From Saccharicrinis sp041584155 (GTDB taxonomy: Bacteria; Bacteroidota; Bacteroidia; Bacteroidales; Marinilabiliaceae), in contig JBFHEL010000240.1 of the NCBI GenBank assembly GCA_041584155.1, positions 1-6,522 of the forward strand: a stretch of 6,522 bases of DNA, given 5' to 3'. The translations under genes were made by a program, and so were the position numbers. Position 1 is the first letter of the stretch; every line of letters starts with the position of its first letter. Positions 1 to 5,672 of this stretch are shown here, piece after piece. The notes beneath the pieces are model-generated. The model was given only the letters and a program-made list of their open reading frames with translations. It searched no databases and had not been told where the DNA came from.

Positions 1-165
1 GCATCAGAAAATTTGCTTAGTGATAAGGAGTTCTTTATTCACAATAATACTAAGCATCTGATGTTTCCCTTTCAAACAAGCAATGGAACCGTTAAATTGC
101 TTTTGCTGGTAAGAAATTATGAGAGTTTGGATAGTTTGATACAAAAAAAGAAAATAAATAAGTAG
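1..165 (+). CDS. C-terminal end of an unidentified protein (partial)
   Basis: The frame starting at base 1 is open for 54 codons and ends at TAG (163-165). The other two plus-strand frames hit stops within about 60 bases. The visible tail mixes polar and aromatic residues (FFIHNN near the start, then FPFQTSNG), continues through a hydrophobic run (VKLLLLV) into a Lys-rich end (QKKKINK). This would suit the last strand and helix of a soluble domain. No family motif is recognisable and the start lies outside the window. The gene is convergent with the minus-strand J-domain gene, 76 bases away. That it is coding is inferred from openness and composition only; 54 codons is short enough for a chance open frame. 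Confidence 0.5.
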   Translation, partial: ASENLLSDKEFFIHNNTKHLMFPFQTSNGTVKLLLLVRNYESLDSLIQKKKINK

Positions 166-241
166 CTTTCAATTCGATCAATTTAATTTAAGCAACCAAT
201 AGTATGATATACGTGACTAAAAGCTTTGGTGTATAAGCCAT

Positions 242-1267
242 TTATTGTTCAATATGAATATTTTTGATGACTTCTAATCCTAAAATCCCTTTTTTAATCT
301 TATAAGTAATTAAGCTATTACCTATTACTTTTTCTCCAATCACAAACATTCTAATGCCTGGATATTCAAAGTAGGCATTGTTTTCAAGCGTGATAGTAGT
401 AAATATGGGTGAGGGATTATGATAGCTGTAGGTGTATCTGTAGCTTTCTGTTTTGGGCGAAAAAGCACACAGGTAATTTGTTAAAAATACAAAGCTGATA
501 ATGCCTGGTGAGCAGCCAAAGCGAATTAAATATTTATAAAATCGGCTGCATGTTTTTGTGGTGAGCAGGTAGCCTGTTATCATTGCACATCCATAGATAA
601 TAAATATCCAATGAAGCTTTATCAGTGTATTAAGTGTTACCTGAAAAAATATGTAAATATTAAATACGCAAAAAAGTATCAGGTATAAGGCTTTGGTATG
701 TATTGTGATTTTGTCTTTTTTATAGAGTGTTTCTATATGTAGCTTACTAAACGTTTGAACAAAAAAACGAAACCACAATGGAGAGGTTGGTAACACAATA
801 ACAGCGAAAAAAATGAGAGAAATGGGACCGTACTGTAGGTAACTGAATACAGGTAAACCAATAAAAAATAATAGTCCAACTATGGTGCCAAAAAAATCAG
901 CAATTACGTTTAAAACCTCAGTGGTTTTGTAGATATCTGATTTTAAATAGGCTTGGTATTTCATACGAGCATAGGCCCGGGCTCTTTCTCTTGCTTTTTG
1001 GCGCTCTTGTTGTTCCCACTCTTGCTGATAGGCGGCCTGTTTTTGTGCCTGCTCTCGCGCTCTTTGAATATGGTTTGTTGCATTTCCACTAGTACGTAGC
1101 AAATATTCATAGGCTTCGTTAATTAAAATAAACTGTTCGTCAGCATCACTGGCTTTGTTAATATCTGGATGTAATAGCTTTGCTTTTCGTCGATAAGCCT
1201 TTTTAATTTGGTCGCGTGTGGCATTAGGTGTTAGGCCAAGTATTTGATAGTAATTGTTCATGATCAT
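242..1267 (-). CDS. J-domain (DnaJ-family) integral membrane protein
   Basis: This is a membrane-anchored Hsp40-like co-chaperone candidate. Residues about 5-60 form a J-domain: YYQILGL opens helix I, the basic helix II (IKKAYRRKAKLL) leads into the diagnostic HPD at residues 33-35, and FILINEAYEYLL forms helix III. HPD is the motif that stimulates Hsp70 (DnaK) ATPase activity. Residues about 66-105 are rich in Q, E, R and A and likely form a charged helix or coiled coil. About five hydrophobic segments follow (roughly 119-140, 149-170, 193-212, 218-236, 253-270), then a polar, beta-like tail of about 70 residues. The Gly/Phe region, zinc-finger repeats and substrate-binding domain of true DnaJ are absent, so this is a class C type J-protein, not the housekeeping dnaJ. 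The start could be Met1 (1267) or Met3 (1261). Met3 gives the standard short J-domain leader and has GGGATGA just upstream. It is divergent from queC. The J-domain is certain; the client and process are unknown. Confidence 0.88.
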   Translation of the reverse strand: MIMNNYYQILGLTPNATRDQIKKAYRRKAKLLHPDINKASDADEQFILINEAYEYLLRTSGNATNHIQRAREQAQKQAAYQQEWEQQERQKARERARAYARMKYQAYLKSDIYKTTEVLNVIADFFGTIVGLLFFIGLPVFSYLQYGPISLIFFAVIVLPTSPLWFRFFVQTFSKLHIETLYKKDKITIHTKALYLILFCVFNIYIFFQVTLNTLIKLHWIFIIYGCAMITGYLLTTKTCSRFYKYLIRFGCSPGIISFVFLTNYLCAFSPKTESYRYTYSYHNPSPIFTTITLENNAYFEYPGIRMFVIGEKVIGNSLITYKIKKGILGLEVIKNIHIEQ

Positions 1268-1280
1268 CCCGATATTTGAC

Positions 1281-1291
1281 GCAGTAACTGC
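1281..1291. promoter_or_regulatory. Odd palindrome GCAGTAACTGC near the J-protein start
   Basis: GCAGT and ACTGC are perfect 5-bp inverted repeats around a single central base, ending 13 bases upstream of the first possible J-protein ATG on the minus strand. This location would suit a repressor site or a 5' leader hairpin. One 11-bp palindrome in a 384-base region could be chance, and no regulator gene is nearby to pair with it. Confidence 0.25.
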
Positions 1292-1383
1292 CTCAGCTTT
1301 TTGCTAAACTACATAAATATTTTCAATAGATCAGACTTAGGAAAAGATTAACTTTTTAATTATCTTTGCCACGCATTATTTTA

Positions 1384-1410
1384 AGACAGTTCGCTTACGC
1401 CATCCTGTCT
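1384..1410. repeat. Inverted repeat AGACAG / CTGTCT (hairpin)
   Basis: AGACAG (1384-1389) and CTGTCT (1405-1410) are exact complements around a 15-base loop that is richer in G and C than its surroundings. No T-run follows, so it does not look like a standard terminator. It directly abuts the larger inverted-repeat structure starting at 1413 and may be one arm of the same element. Confidence 0.4.
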
Positions 1411-1412
1411 AT

Positions 1413-1487
1413 AAACAAAACCAGGGTAGAATATGAAATGCTTTTCATAAGTACAGTTCTGTACGTTTATTCTGCTGGTTCTTGTTT
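1413..1487. repeat. Nested inverted repeats; possible three-way-junction RNA or palindromic element
   Basis: The outer arms are 1413-1424 and 1475-1487, giving 12 base pairs with a single bulged C at 1481 (core AACCAG / CTGGTT). Inside lies AGAATA (1428-1433) with TATTCT (1468-1473), 6 bp. Within that are two hairpins: TGAAA / TTTCA around TGCT (1434-1447) and GTACA / TGTAC around GTTC (1451-1464). Together this gives an 18-bp interrupted stem capped by two 5-bp hairpins. The pairings are read directly. Whether it is transcribed as a small RNA, is a leader, or is a repeated palindromic DNA element is unknown. AT-rich sequence makes some chance pairing likely. Confidence 0.4.
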
Positions 1488-1561
1488 TGTATATTGATAC
1501 TGTTGTCCATTGTATTTTGGCCCTTAGTATCCATAGGATAGTTTTTGGTTAAACAGAAGCT

Positions 1562-1594
1562 TTTGTCATTTTGGTATATGTCAAAATATATTTA
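1562..1594 (+). promoter_or_regulatory. Probable queC promoter, Bacteroidota-type, with embedded inverted repeat
   Basis: TTTG (1562-1565) lies 21 bases upstream of TATATTTA (1587-1594). This resembles the Bacteroidota sigma-ABfr consensus TTTG then TAnnTTTG, with only the final G missing. The predicted transcription start near 1600 would leave a leader of about 50 bases before the queC ATG at 1652. The spacer carries ATTTTG (1568-1573) and CAAAAT (1582-1587) as exact inverted repeats 8 bases apart, and TGTCA occurs at 1564-1568 and again at 1579-1583. A repressor bound here could block the promoter. The role is inferred from position and sequence only. Confidence 0.45.
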
Positions 1595-1651
1595 ATGCAT
1601 GAGTGTAGAAAAAAACTAAAGGTGAATTACCAATAGAAAAAAGGTAAACGA

Positions 1652-2320
1652 ATGAAAGCAGTAGTATTATTATCGGGTGGATTAGATTCTGCCGTAGCCT
1701 TATATTTAGCCAAGAGCCAATTTGATGAAGTTCACGCTTTATCGTTTAATTATGGCCAGCGCCATGAAACAGAATTAAATCATGCCAAAGCCATTGCACA
1801 AAAGGCAGGCGTGGAGGCGCATAAAATTGTTACACTTAATCTGGGTGATTTTGGAGGTTCTTCACTGACAGATAAAAGTATGGATGTGGAAGATGGAGAT
1901 GTGACACGTACCGATATTCCGGTGACGTATGTGCCAGCGCGTAATATGGTTTTTCTTTCTATAGCGGCTTCCTATGCCGAAAGCATTGAGGCTCAAAATA
2001 TTTTTATTGGAGTCAGTCAGGTCGATTATTCTGGTTATGTGGATTGTCGTCAGGAATTTATCGATGCCATGGAGCAGGCTATTAATAAGGGTACAGTTAT
2101 GGGTGCTGCAAATAATAAGCCCATTAAAATTCATGCCCCTTTTGTTAATAAAACCAAAGCCGAAGAAATTAAACTTGGTATGCAGCTGGGCGTGGATTTT
2201 GGTTTAACCTGGTCGTGTTATCGTGGAGGTGATAAGCCTTGCGGGACTTGTGATAGTTGCCTGCTCAGAGCAAAAGCCTTTGCCGAGGCTGGGTATGTTG
2301 ATGCTGCGCTGGATAAATAG
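1652..2320 (+). CDS. queC: 7-cyano-7-deazaguanine (preQ0) synthase QueC
   Basis: QueC converts 7-carboxy-7-deazaguanine (CDG) to preQ0 in the cytoplasm, using ATP and ammonia, as part of queuosine synthesis. The N-terminus carries the PP-loop ATP pyrophosphatase signature SGGLDS at residues 8-13. VPARN (94-98) and the DYSGYVDCR segment (125-133) are typical of the family. Four cysteines near the C-terminus (189, 197, 200, 203; spacing C-x7-C-x2-C-x2-C) form the usual zinc site. At 222 residues the length is normal for QueC and nothing appears to be missing. The ATG is preceded by AAGG seven bases upstream. It is first in the queC-queE-queF cluster, with a 46-base gap to queE. No preQ1 riboswitch is recognisable in the leader. 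Confidence 0.97.
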   Translation: MKAVVLLSGGLDSAVALYLAKSQFDEVHALSFNYGQRHETELNHAKAIAQKAGVEAHKIVTLNLGDFGGSSLTDKSMDVEDGDVTRTDIPVTYVPARNMVFLSIAASYAESIEAQNIFIGVSQVDYSGYVDCRQEFIDAMEQAINKGTVMGAANNKPIKIHAPFVNKTKAEEIKLGMQLGVDFGLTWSCYRGGDKPCGTCDSCLLRAKAFAEAGYVDAALDK

Positions 2321-2364
2321 ACTAAGGTTATCAGTGCTTGATAAATAGAAGTCACCAAAGGTTA
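2312..2364 (+). repeat. Imperfect tandem duplication across the queC stop codon
   Basis: GATAAATAGA occurs at 2312-2321, covering the queC stop, and again at 2340-2349. AAGGTTA follows each copy (2324-2330 and 2358-2364), with a 6-base length difference between copies. The second AAGG sits just before the first possible queE ATG at 2367 and may serve as its ribosome binding site. A short local duplication is the simplest reading, although 10-bp and 7-bp AT-rich matches carry limited weight. Confidence 0.45.
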
Positions 2365-2366
2365 AT

Positions 2367-3311
2367 ATGGGTAAACAAACCCATTTAAAATTAAAGAAGA
2401 TGTTTGTAGAGGAAAAAATGATAGAAGGCAAAGAGGCACAAACAAATAAGGTAAATGCTCAATTGGTTTTAGTAGGAGAGGGAGTGTTTCCTGTAACTAA
2501 AGACCATGAGGGTAAGGCAATAGCGGAGAGGCCCAATACGGGTATCGATGTGGCAGGTACCATCCAGGGAGAAGGTAAGCTGGCAGGTACCCCTTCTTTA
2601 TTTATCCGTTTAGCCAGCTGTAACCTGCGTTGTATATGGCAAATGGAAGATGGTCGCTTCTGTCGTTGTGATACTTCTTATGCCTCCTTTCATCCTGATG
2701 ATAAAAAAGCCTGGGATGTTAATGATATAGTGGCGTTGGTAAAATACAATATAGGAAACATGAAGCATGTGGTGATTACCGGCGGAGAACCTTTATTGCA
2801 GAAAAAAAGTGTTGCTCAATTATGTAAGCAGATAAAAATGCAGCTGGGTCTGCATATCACTATTGAAACCAATGGAACTATTTTCGATAAGGAGGTAGCC
2901 AGTTGGGTTGATCTGTTTAGTATATCGCCTAAACTAAGTAATTCCGTTCCTTCTCATGAAAAGTTAAAATCGTATAACGAAGAAGAAACAGGTGCTTCCA
3001 GATATCATCATGAGATCCGAAGGAATATTGAGGTGTTGCAGAGTTATATTTATTTTGCCAATACCACGGGTAAAGATTTTCAATTGAAATTTGTGGTAGG
3101 TAAACAGAGCGATGCCGCAGAAATTAAAAAGGATTATCTTGAGTTATTACTGGCATATAATCAGGGAGATGTGATGTTAATGCCTTTGGGAGCTACAAAA
3201 GAGCAAATTGAAAAATCAAACCCCATTGTTCTTAAGTTGTGTTTAGAGAATGGATGGAAGTTTTCTCCCAGAATTCATATTGATCTTTTTGGCTCAAAAA
3301 TGGGGGTGTAG
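2367..3311 (+). CDS. queE: 7-carboxy-7-deazaguanine synthase QueE, long form with atypical cysteine motif
   Basis: QueE is a radical-SAM enzyme that contracts 6-carboxytetrahydropterin to CDG, the substrate of QueC. Family marks are IQGEG (66-70), SCNLRC (84-89), CDT (101-103), ITGGEP (137-142), IETNG (166-170), SPKLSNS (187-193) and a C-terminal PRIHIDLFG (301-309). The usual C-x3-C-x2-C cluster motif is not present. Cysteines lie at 85, 89, 99 and 101, with a Trp-Gln-Met-Glu-Asp-Gly-containing insert between Cys89 and Cys99. About 50 residues precede the QGEG motif, which normally lies within the first 20, and the protein is longer than typical QueE (about 220-245 residues). Possible starts are 2367 (AAGG five bases upstream), 2400, or 2418 (AGAGG about six bases upstream, giving 297 residues); 2418 is a strong alternative. 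A gap of 106 bases separates it from queF. Confidence 0.93.
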   Translation: MGKQTHLKLKKMFVEEKMIEGKEAQTNKVNAQLVLVGEGVFPVTKDHEGKAIAERPNTGIDVAGTIQGEGKLAGTPSLFIRLASCNLRCIWQMEDGRFCRCDTSYASFHPDDKKAWDVNDIVALVKYNIGNMKHVVITGGEPLLQKKSVAQLCKQIKMQLGLHITIETNGTIFDKEVASWVDLFSISPKLSNSVPSHEKLKSYNEEETGASRYHHEIRRNIEVLQSYIYFANTTGKDFQLKFVVGKQSDAAEIKKDYLELLLAYNQGDVMLMPLGATKEQIEKSNPIVLKLCLENGWKFSPRIHIDLFGSKMGV

Positions 3312-3417
3312 TGCCCATACGTCCTATAGTAAATAGTGAGCTGTAATTTTTTAAAAAATCATTTATTTTGTGAATGGGATGATTATTGCCTGTATACATT
3401 AATAAAACCAGATTACC

Positions 3418-4296
3418 ATGAACCTGATAGAAGGAAAAGTTCTCGGCAAACAAATCAGTCACCCTCGTGAATATGCTCCTGAAATATTAGTGGCAGTTCC
3501 TCGGCACTTAAACCGGGAACAATATCAGTTACAAGAGGATAAATTACCCTTTGTAGGGGTAGATGCCTGGCATGCCTATGAGTTGGGGTTCTTAACAGAA
3601 AAAGGATTACCAGTTACCGGAGTTTTAAAGTTCGTTTATGCGTGTAATAATAAATTTCTGGTAGAGAGTAAATCATTAAAGCTTTACCTGAACTCATTTA
3701 ATATGGGTAAATACGGACAAAACAAAGAAGAAGGGGTTGCGATTGTTTTGGCCACTATTAAAAAAGATTTATCTGCCTTGTTACAGACGGATATAGAGGT
3801 ATCCTATCATGATAGATATGATCAGGAGGTATTTGATTTTACTGATTTTGAGATGTTGGAAGATATGCCTGAGCTTGATGATGCTTTGTTTACTGTTTAT
3901 AAGGAAGATGCAGATTTGTTGACGGGAGAATACACTAATCAACTGTGCGAAATTAAGGTGGCTACTCATCTGTTACGTAGTAACTGTAAAATTACACATC
4001 AGCCCGATTGGGGGAGTGCCTTTATACATATTCAAACAAAATATACTATTAATAAAGTTTCCTTATTAAAATACCTGGTTTCTATAAGGGATGAAAACCA
4101 TTTTCATGAAGAGATTTGTGAGATGTTATATAAACGGCTTTGGGATAAATTTAAACCCGAGAGTATTATGGTAGCTTGCTTATATACGCGTAGGGGTGGC
4201 GTTGATATTTGTCCGGTAAGAGCTAATCTTTATGATCTGTTGCCAAACAATTTAGTTCGTTCAAATATTCTTACAGCATCTGCATTTCGACAATAA
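3418..4296 (+). CDS. queF: NADPH-dependent preQ0 reductase QueF, two-module type
   Basis: QueF reduces the nitrile of preQ0 to the aminomethyl group of preQ1, using two NADPH. The protein is of the long E. coli-type with two tunnelling-fold modules (292 residues, against about 282 in E. coli), not the roughly 150-residue B. subtilis type. The N-terminal module carries the QueF substrate motif ESKSLKLY (83-90). The C-terminal module carries the catalytic segment SNCKITHQPDWGS (188-200), with Cys190 as the expected thioimide nucleophile and Asp197 as the general acid. HFHEE (228-232) and YTRRGGVDICP (256-266) are also family segments. No clear Shine-Dalgarno sequence precedes the ATG, which is common in Bacteroidota. 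It follows queE after 106 bases and may have its own weak promoter, but I cannot place one confidently. Confidence 0.97.
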   Translation: MNLIEGKVLGKQISHPREYAPEILVAVPRHLNREQYQLQEDKLPFVGVDAWHAYELGFLTEKGLPVTGVLKFVYACNNKFLVESKSLKLYLNSFNMGKYGQNKEEGVAIVLATIKKDLSALLQTDIEVSYHDRYDQEVFDFTDFEMLEDMPELDDALFTVYKEDADLLTGEYTNQLCEIKVATHLLRSNCKITHQPDWGSAFIHIQTKYTINKVSLLKYLVSIRDENHFHEEICEMLYKRLWDKFKPESIMVACLYTRRGGVDICPVRANLYDLLPNNLVRSNILTASAFRQ

Positions 4297-4328
4297 TTTG
4301 ATGAAGAATATTTTGTTTATCAATAAAT

Positions 4329-4351
4329 TACAGGGCAAAAGGAAACCTGTA
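4329..4351 (+). terminator. Weak hairpin after queF, possible end of the que transcript
   Basis: TACAGG (4329-4334) pairs with CCTGTA (4346-4351) around an 11-base loop, 32 bases after the queF stop. No T-run follows directly, so intrinsic termination is uncertain. It is listed because it is the first stable-looking inverted repeat after the que genes. Confidence 0.25.
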
Positions 4352-4404
4352 GGCTTACTATAAATCATTTAAAGTTTGTTATTTTCCTGGTGAAAAGATG
4401 AAAC

Positions 4405-4510
4405 GAGCATGAGAAGTGATATGTATACAGGTAGTCCTGTCTCGGTGGAGGGGAATGATGATTCCAGCGAGTACTCCCGTTAAAAGTGGAACAGGTTATA
4501 TGGTAACTGT
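4405..4510. other. GC-richer segment with clustered hairpins, unidentified
   Basis: By hand count about 46% of bases 4405-4500 are G or C, well above the clearly AT-rich flanks. ACAGG (4427-4431) pairs with CCTGT (4436-4440) over a 4-base loop. GGAAT (4452-4456) pairs with ATTCC (4461-4465) over GATG. CTCG (4441-4444) can pair with CGAG (4468-4471), or alternatively CGG..GAG (4443-4450) with CTCCCG (4474-4479), enclosing the second hairpin. The clustering resembles a structured RNA or the remnant of a mobile element, but I do not recognise the family. Confidence 0.35.
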
Positions 4511-4635
4511 GAAATAGATTATAATCATATATTGAAGTTGTTTTGTGTAATTATCAGGGATAGTATATGTATTGATAAGTTTTTGTATCAGACTATCTAA
4601 GTATCAGATTTTCTCATGGGCTTACTGGTGTAATC

Positions 4636-4697
4636 TACCCCAAATAATTTTTAATATTTCTCACAATAAATTATTACAATTGTGGGTAACTTTTTTA
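4636..4697 (+). terminator. AT-rich stem followed by six T, ahead of the reductase gene
   Basis: TACCC (4636-4640) pairs with GGGTA (4684-4688), enclosing AATAATTT (4643-4650) with AAATTATT (4668-4675). Six T residues follow at 4691-4696. An alternative fold pairs CACAAT (4662-4667) with ATTGTG (4679-4684) and shares bases with the outer stem, so the two exclude each other. It ends about 26 bases before the ATG at 4723. It could be an attenuator or simply an upstream terminator; the stem is weak and interrupted. Confidence 0.25.
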
Positions 4698-4722
4698 TAG
4701 TGTATTGAAACTTTAAGGTGAT

Positions 4723-5646
4723 ATGAATATAGCAATAATTGGAGCCGGCGGTGTAGGTGGTTATTTTGGTGCCCGCTTGGCTCAGGCAGGTAATAAGGTA
4801 ACTTTTGTAGCTCGAGGAGAGCATGGAGACATGATAGCTAAAAATGGTTTGCAGTTGATCAGTCCCAAAGGAGATTATTGTGTGCAGGATGCCCTTGTGG
4901 TGGATTCTCCATTAAAAGTAAAGGATGCGGAATTGATTCTGCTGGGGGTAAAGGCCTGGCAGGTAAAAGAGGTTGCCAGCCAGCTTAAGAAAGTGATCAC
5001 AAAGCAAACCATTGTTATTCCATTGCAAAATGGGGTGATGGCTGCTTCTGAGTTGTTGGAAGAGTTATCTGCAGATCAGGTAATGGGCGGTCTTTGTAAT
5101 ATTTTTAGTAAGATAAAACAACCCGGAGTTATCGAGCATATGAGTGCTGAACCGCATATTATCTTTGGGGAATTAAATCATTCCATCTCAGAAAGAGCTC
5201 TAAGGATACAACAAACCTTTGACGATGCCGGTATAAAAAATAAATTGTCTGACTATATTCAGGCTGATACCTGGAAGAAGTTTATGCTGATATGTTTAGG
5301 TGGTTTAGGTGCTCTAACACGAGCCAATTATGGTTTGCTTTGTCAAACTCCTGAGTTAAAAGGGATGATGGTGAGGATGCTTGAAGAGATTTATGCTGTA
5401 GCACAGGCTGAAGGAATTGAACTGCCTGATCAGATCAAGGAAAAAACATTGGCCGCCACTTTAAAATTTGCTCCCTCAGCCAACTCTTCCATGGCTCGTG
5501 ATATATGGGCAGGAAGACCATCGGAACTGGAATACCAGAATGGAAGTGTTTGTAAGTTAGCCCAGAAGCATATGATAGATGTTCCTGTAAATTACTTTAT
5601 TTACCATACTCTACTGCCCCGGGAAAAGGAGGCGAGAAATAAGTAA
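4723..5646 (+). CDS. Ketopantoate reductase-family (ApbA/PanE-like) NAD(P)-dependent reductase
   Basis: The family reduces 2-dehydropantoate to pantoate with NADPH in pantothenate/CoA synthesis. The N-terminal Rossmann domain shows GAGGVGGYFG (7-16), VKAWQV (76-81) matching the conserved Lys loop, and LQNGV (101-105). The C-terminal helical domain shows WKKF (184-187), where Lys186 aligns with the catalytic Lys, and SSMARDIWAGRPSELE (255-270), the usual substrate loop. At 307 residues the length is normal. The two Asn that follow the catalytic Lys in E. coli PanE (Lys-x3-Asn-x3-Asn) are replaced here by Ile190 and Gly194 in my motif alignment. Authentic ketopantoate activity is therefore uncertain and another 2-oxo substrate is possible, so no panE symbol is given. 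AAGG (4715-4718) lies four bases before the ATG. It probably forms an operon with the DUF429 gene 26 bases downstream. Confidence 0.88.
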   Translation: MNIAIIGAGGVGGYFGARLAQAGNKVTFVARGEHGDMIAKNGLQLISPKGDYCVQDALVVDSPLKVKDAELILLGVKAWQVKEVASQLKKVITKQTIVIPLQNGVMAASELLEELSADQVMGGLCNIFSKIKQPGVIEHMSAEPHIIFGELNHSISERALRIQQTFDDAGIKNKLSDYIQADTWKKFMLICLGGLGALTRANYGLLCQTPELKGMMVRMLEEIYAVAQAEGIELPDQIKEKTLAATLKFAPSANSSMARDIWAGRPSELEYQNGSVCKLAQKHMIDVPVNYFIYHTLLPREKEARNK

Positions 5647-5672
5647 TATCCTTGCCGTAAAAAGGGATAACT

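Larger units (their letters stand above)
1268..1651. other. Divergent intergenic region between the J-protein gene and queC
   Basis: These 384 bases hold no convincing coding frame. From left to right they contain an odd palindrome just upstream of the J-protein start (1281-1291), a hairpin (1384-1410), a larger nested inverted-repeat structure (1413-1487), and a probable queC promoter with an embedded inverted repeat (1562-1594). AAGG at 1641-1644, seven bases before the queC ATG, is the likely ribosome binding site. The control signals for both divergent genes should lie here. Confidence 0.7.
4297..4722. other. Intergenic region between queF and the reductase gene
   Basis: These 426 bases have no convincing gene. 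They contain a 6-bp hairpin soon after queF (4329-4351), a segment (about 4405-4510) richer in G and C than its flanks with several hairpins, and a long AT-rich stretch ending in a stem followed by a T-run just before the next gene. The only short open frames are a 24-codon ATG frame (4409-4483) and a longer overlapping frame without an ATG near its start. Neither has a recognisable product. Confidence 0.65.

Noticed and set aside
166..241. Possible terminator between the left-edge gene and the J-domain gene
   Set aside because: Only a short AAAGCTTT palindrome is visible, without a stable stem or a convincing T-run.
1605..1625. A-rich tract then CTAAAGG before queC, resembling the 3' tail of a preQ1-I riboswitch
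   Set aside because: The 5' stem-loop and the C-rich/ACACCC-type core of preQ1-I are missing upstream, so only the A-rich tail matches, which is common in AT-rich DNA.
1862..2134. 90-codon antisense open frame inside queC
   Set aside because: It lies wholly within a gene with all family motifs intact, and its own product shows no domain; it is a shadow frame.
3348..3402. T6A6 tract and a TTTG...TACATTAA pair before queF as a separate promoter
   Set aside because: The spacing (24 bases) is long and the -7 match poor, so queF may simply be transcribed from the queC promoter.
4409..4483. 24-codon ATG open frame in the queF-reductase gap
   Set aside because: Too short, no clear ribosome binding site, no recognisable product, and it overlaps hairpins that explain the composition equally well.
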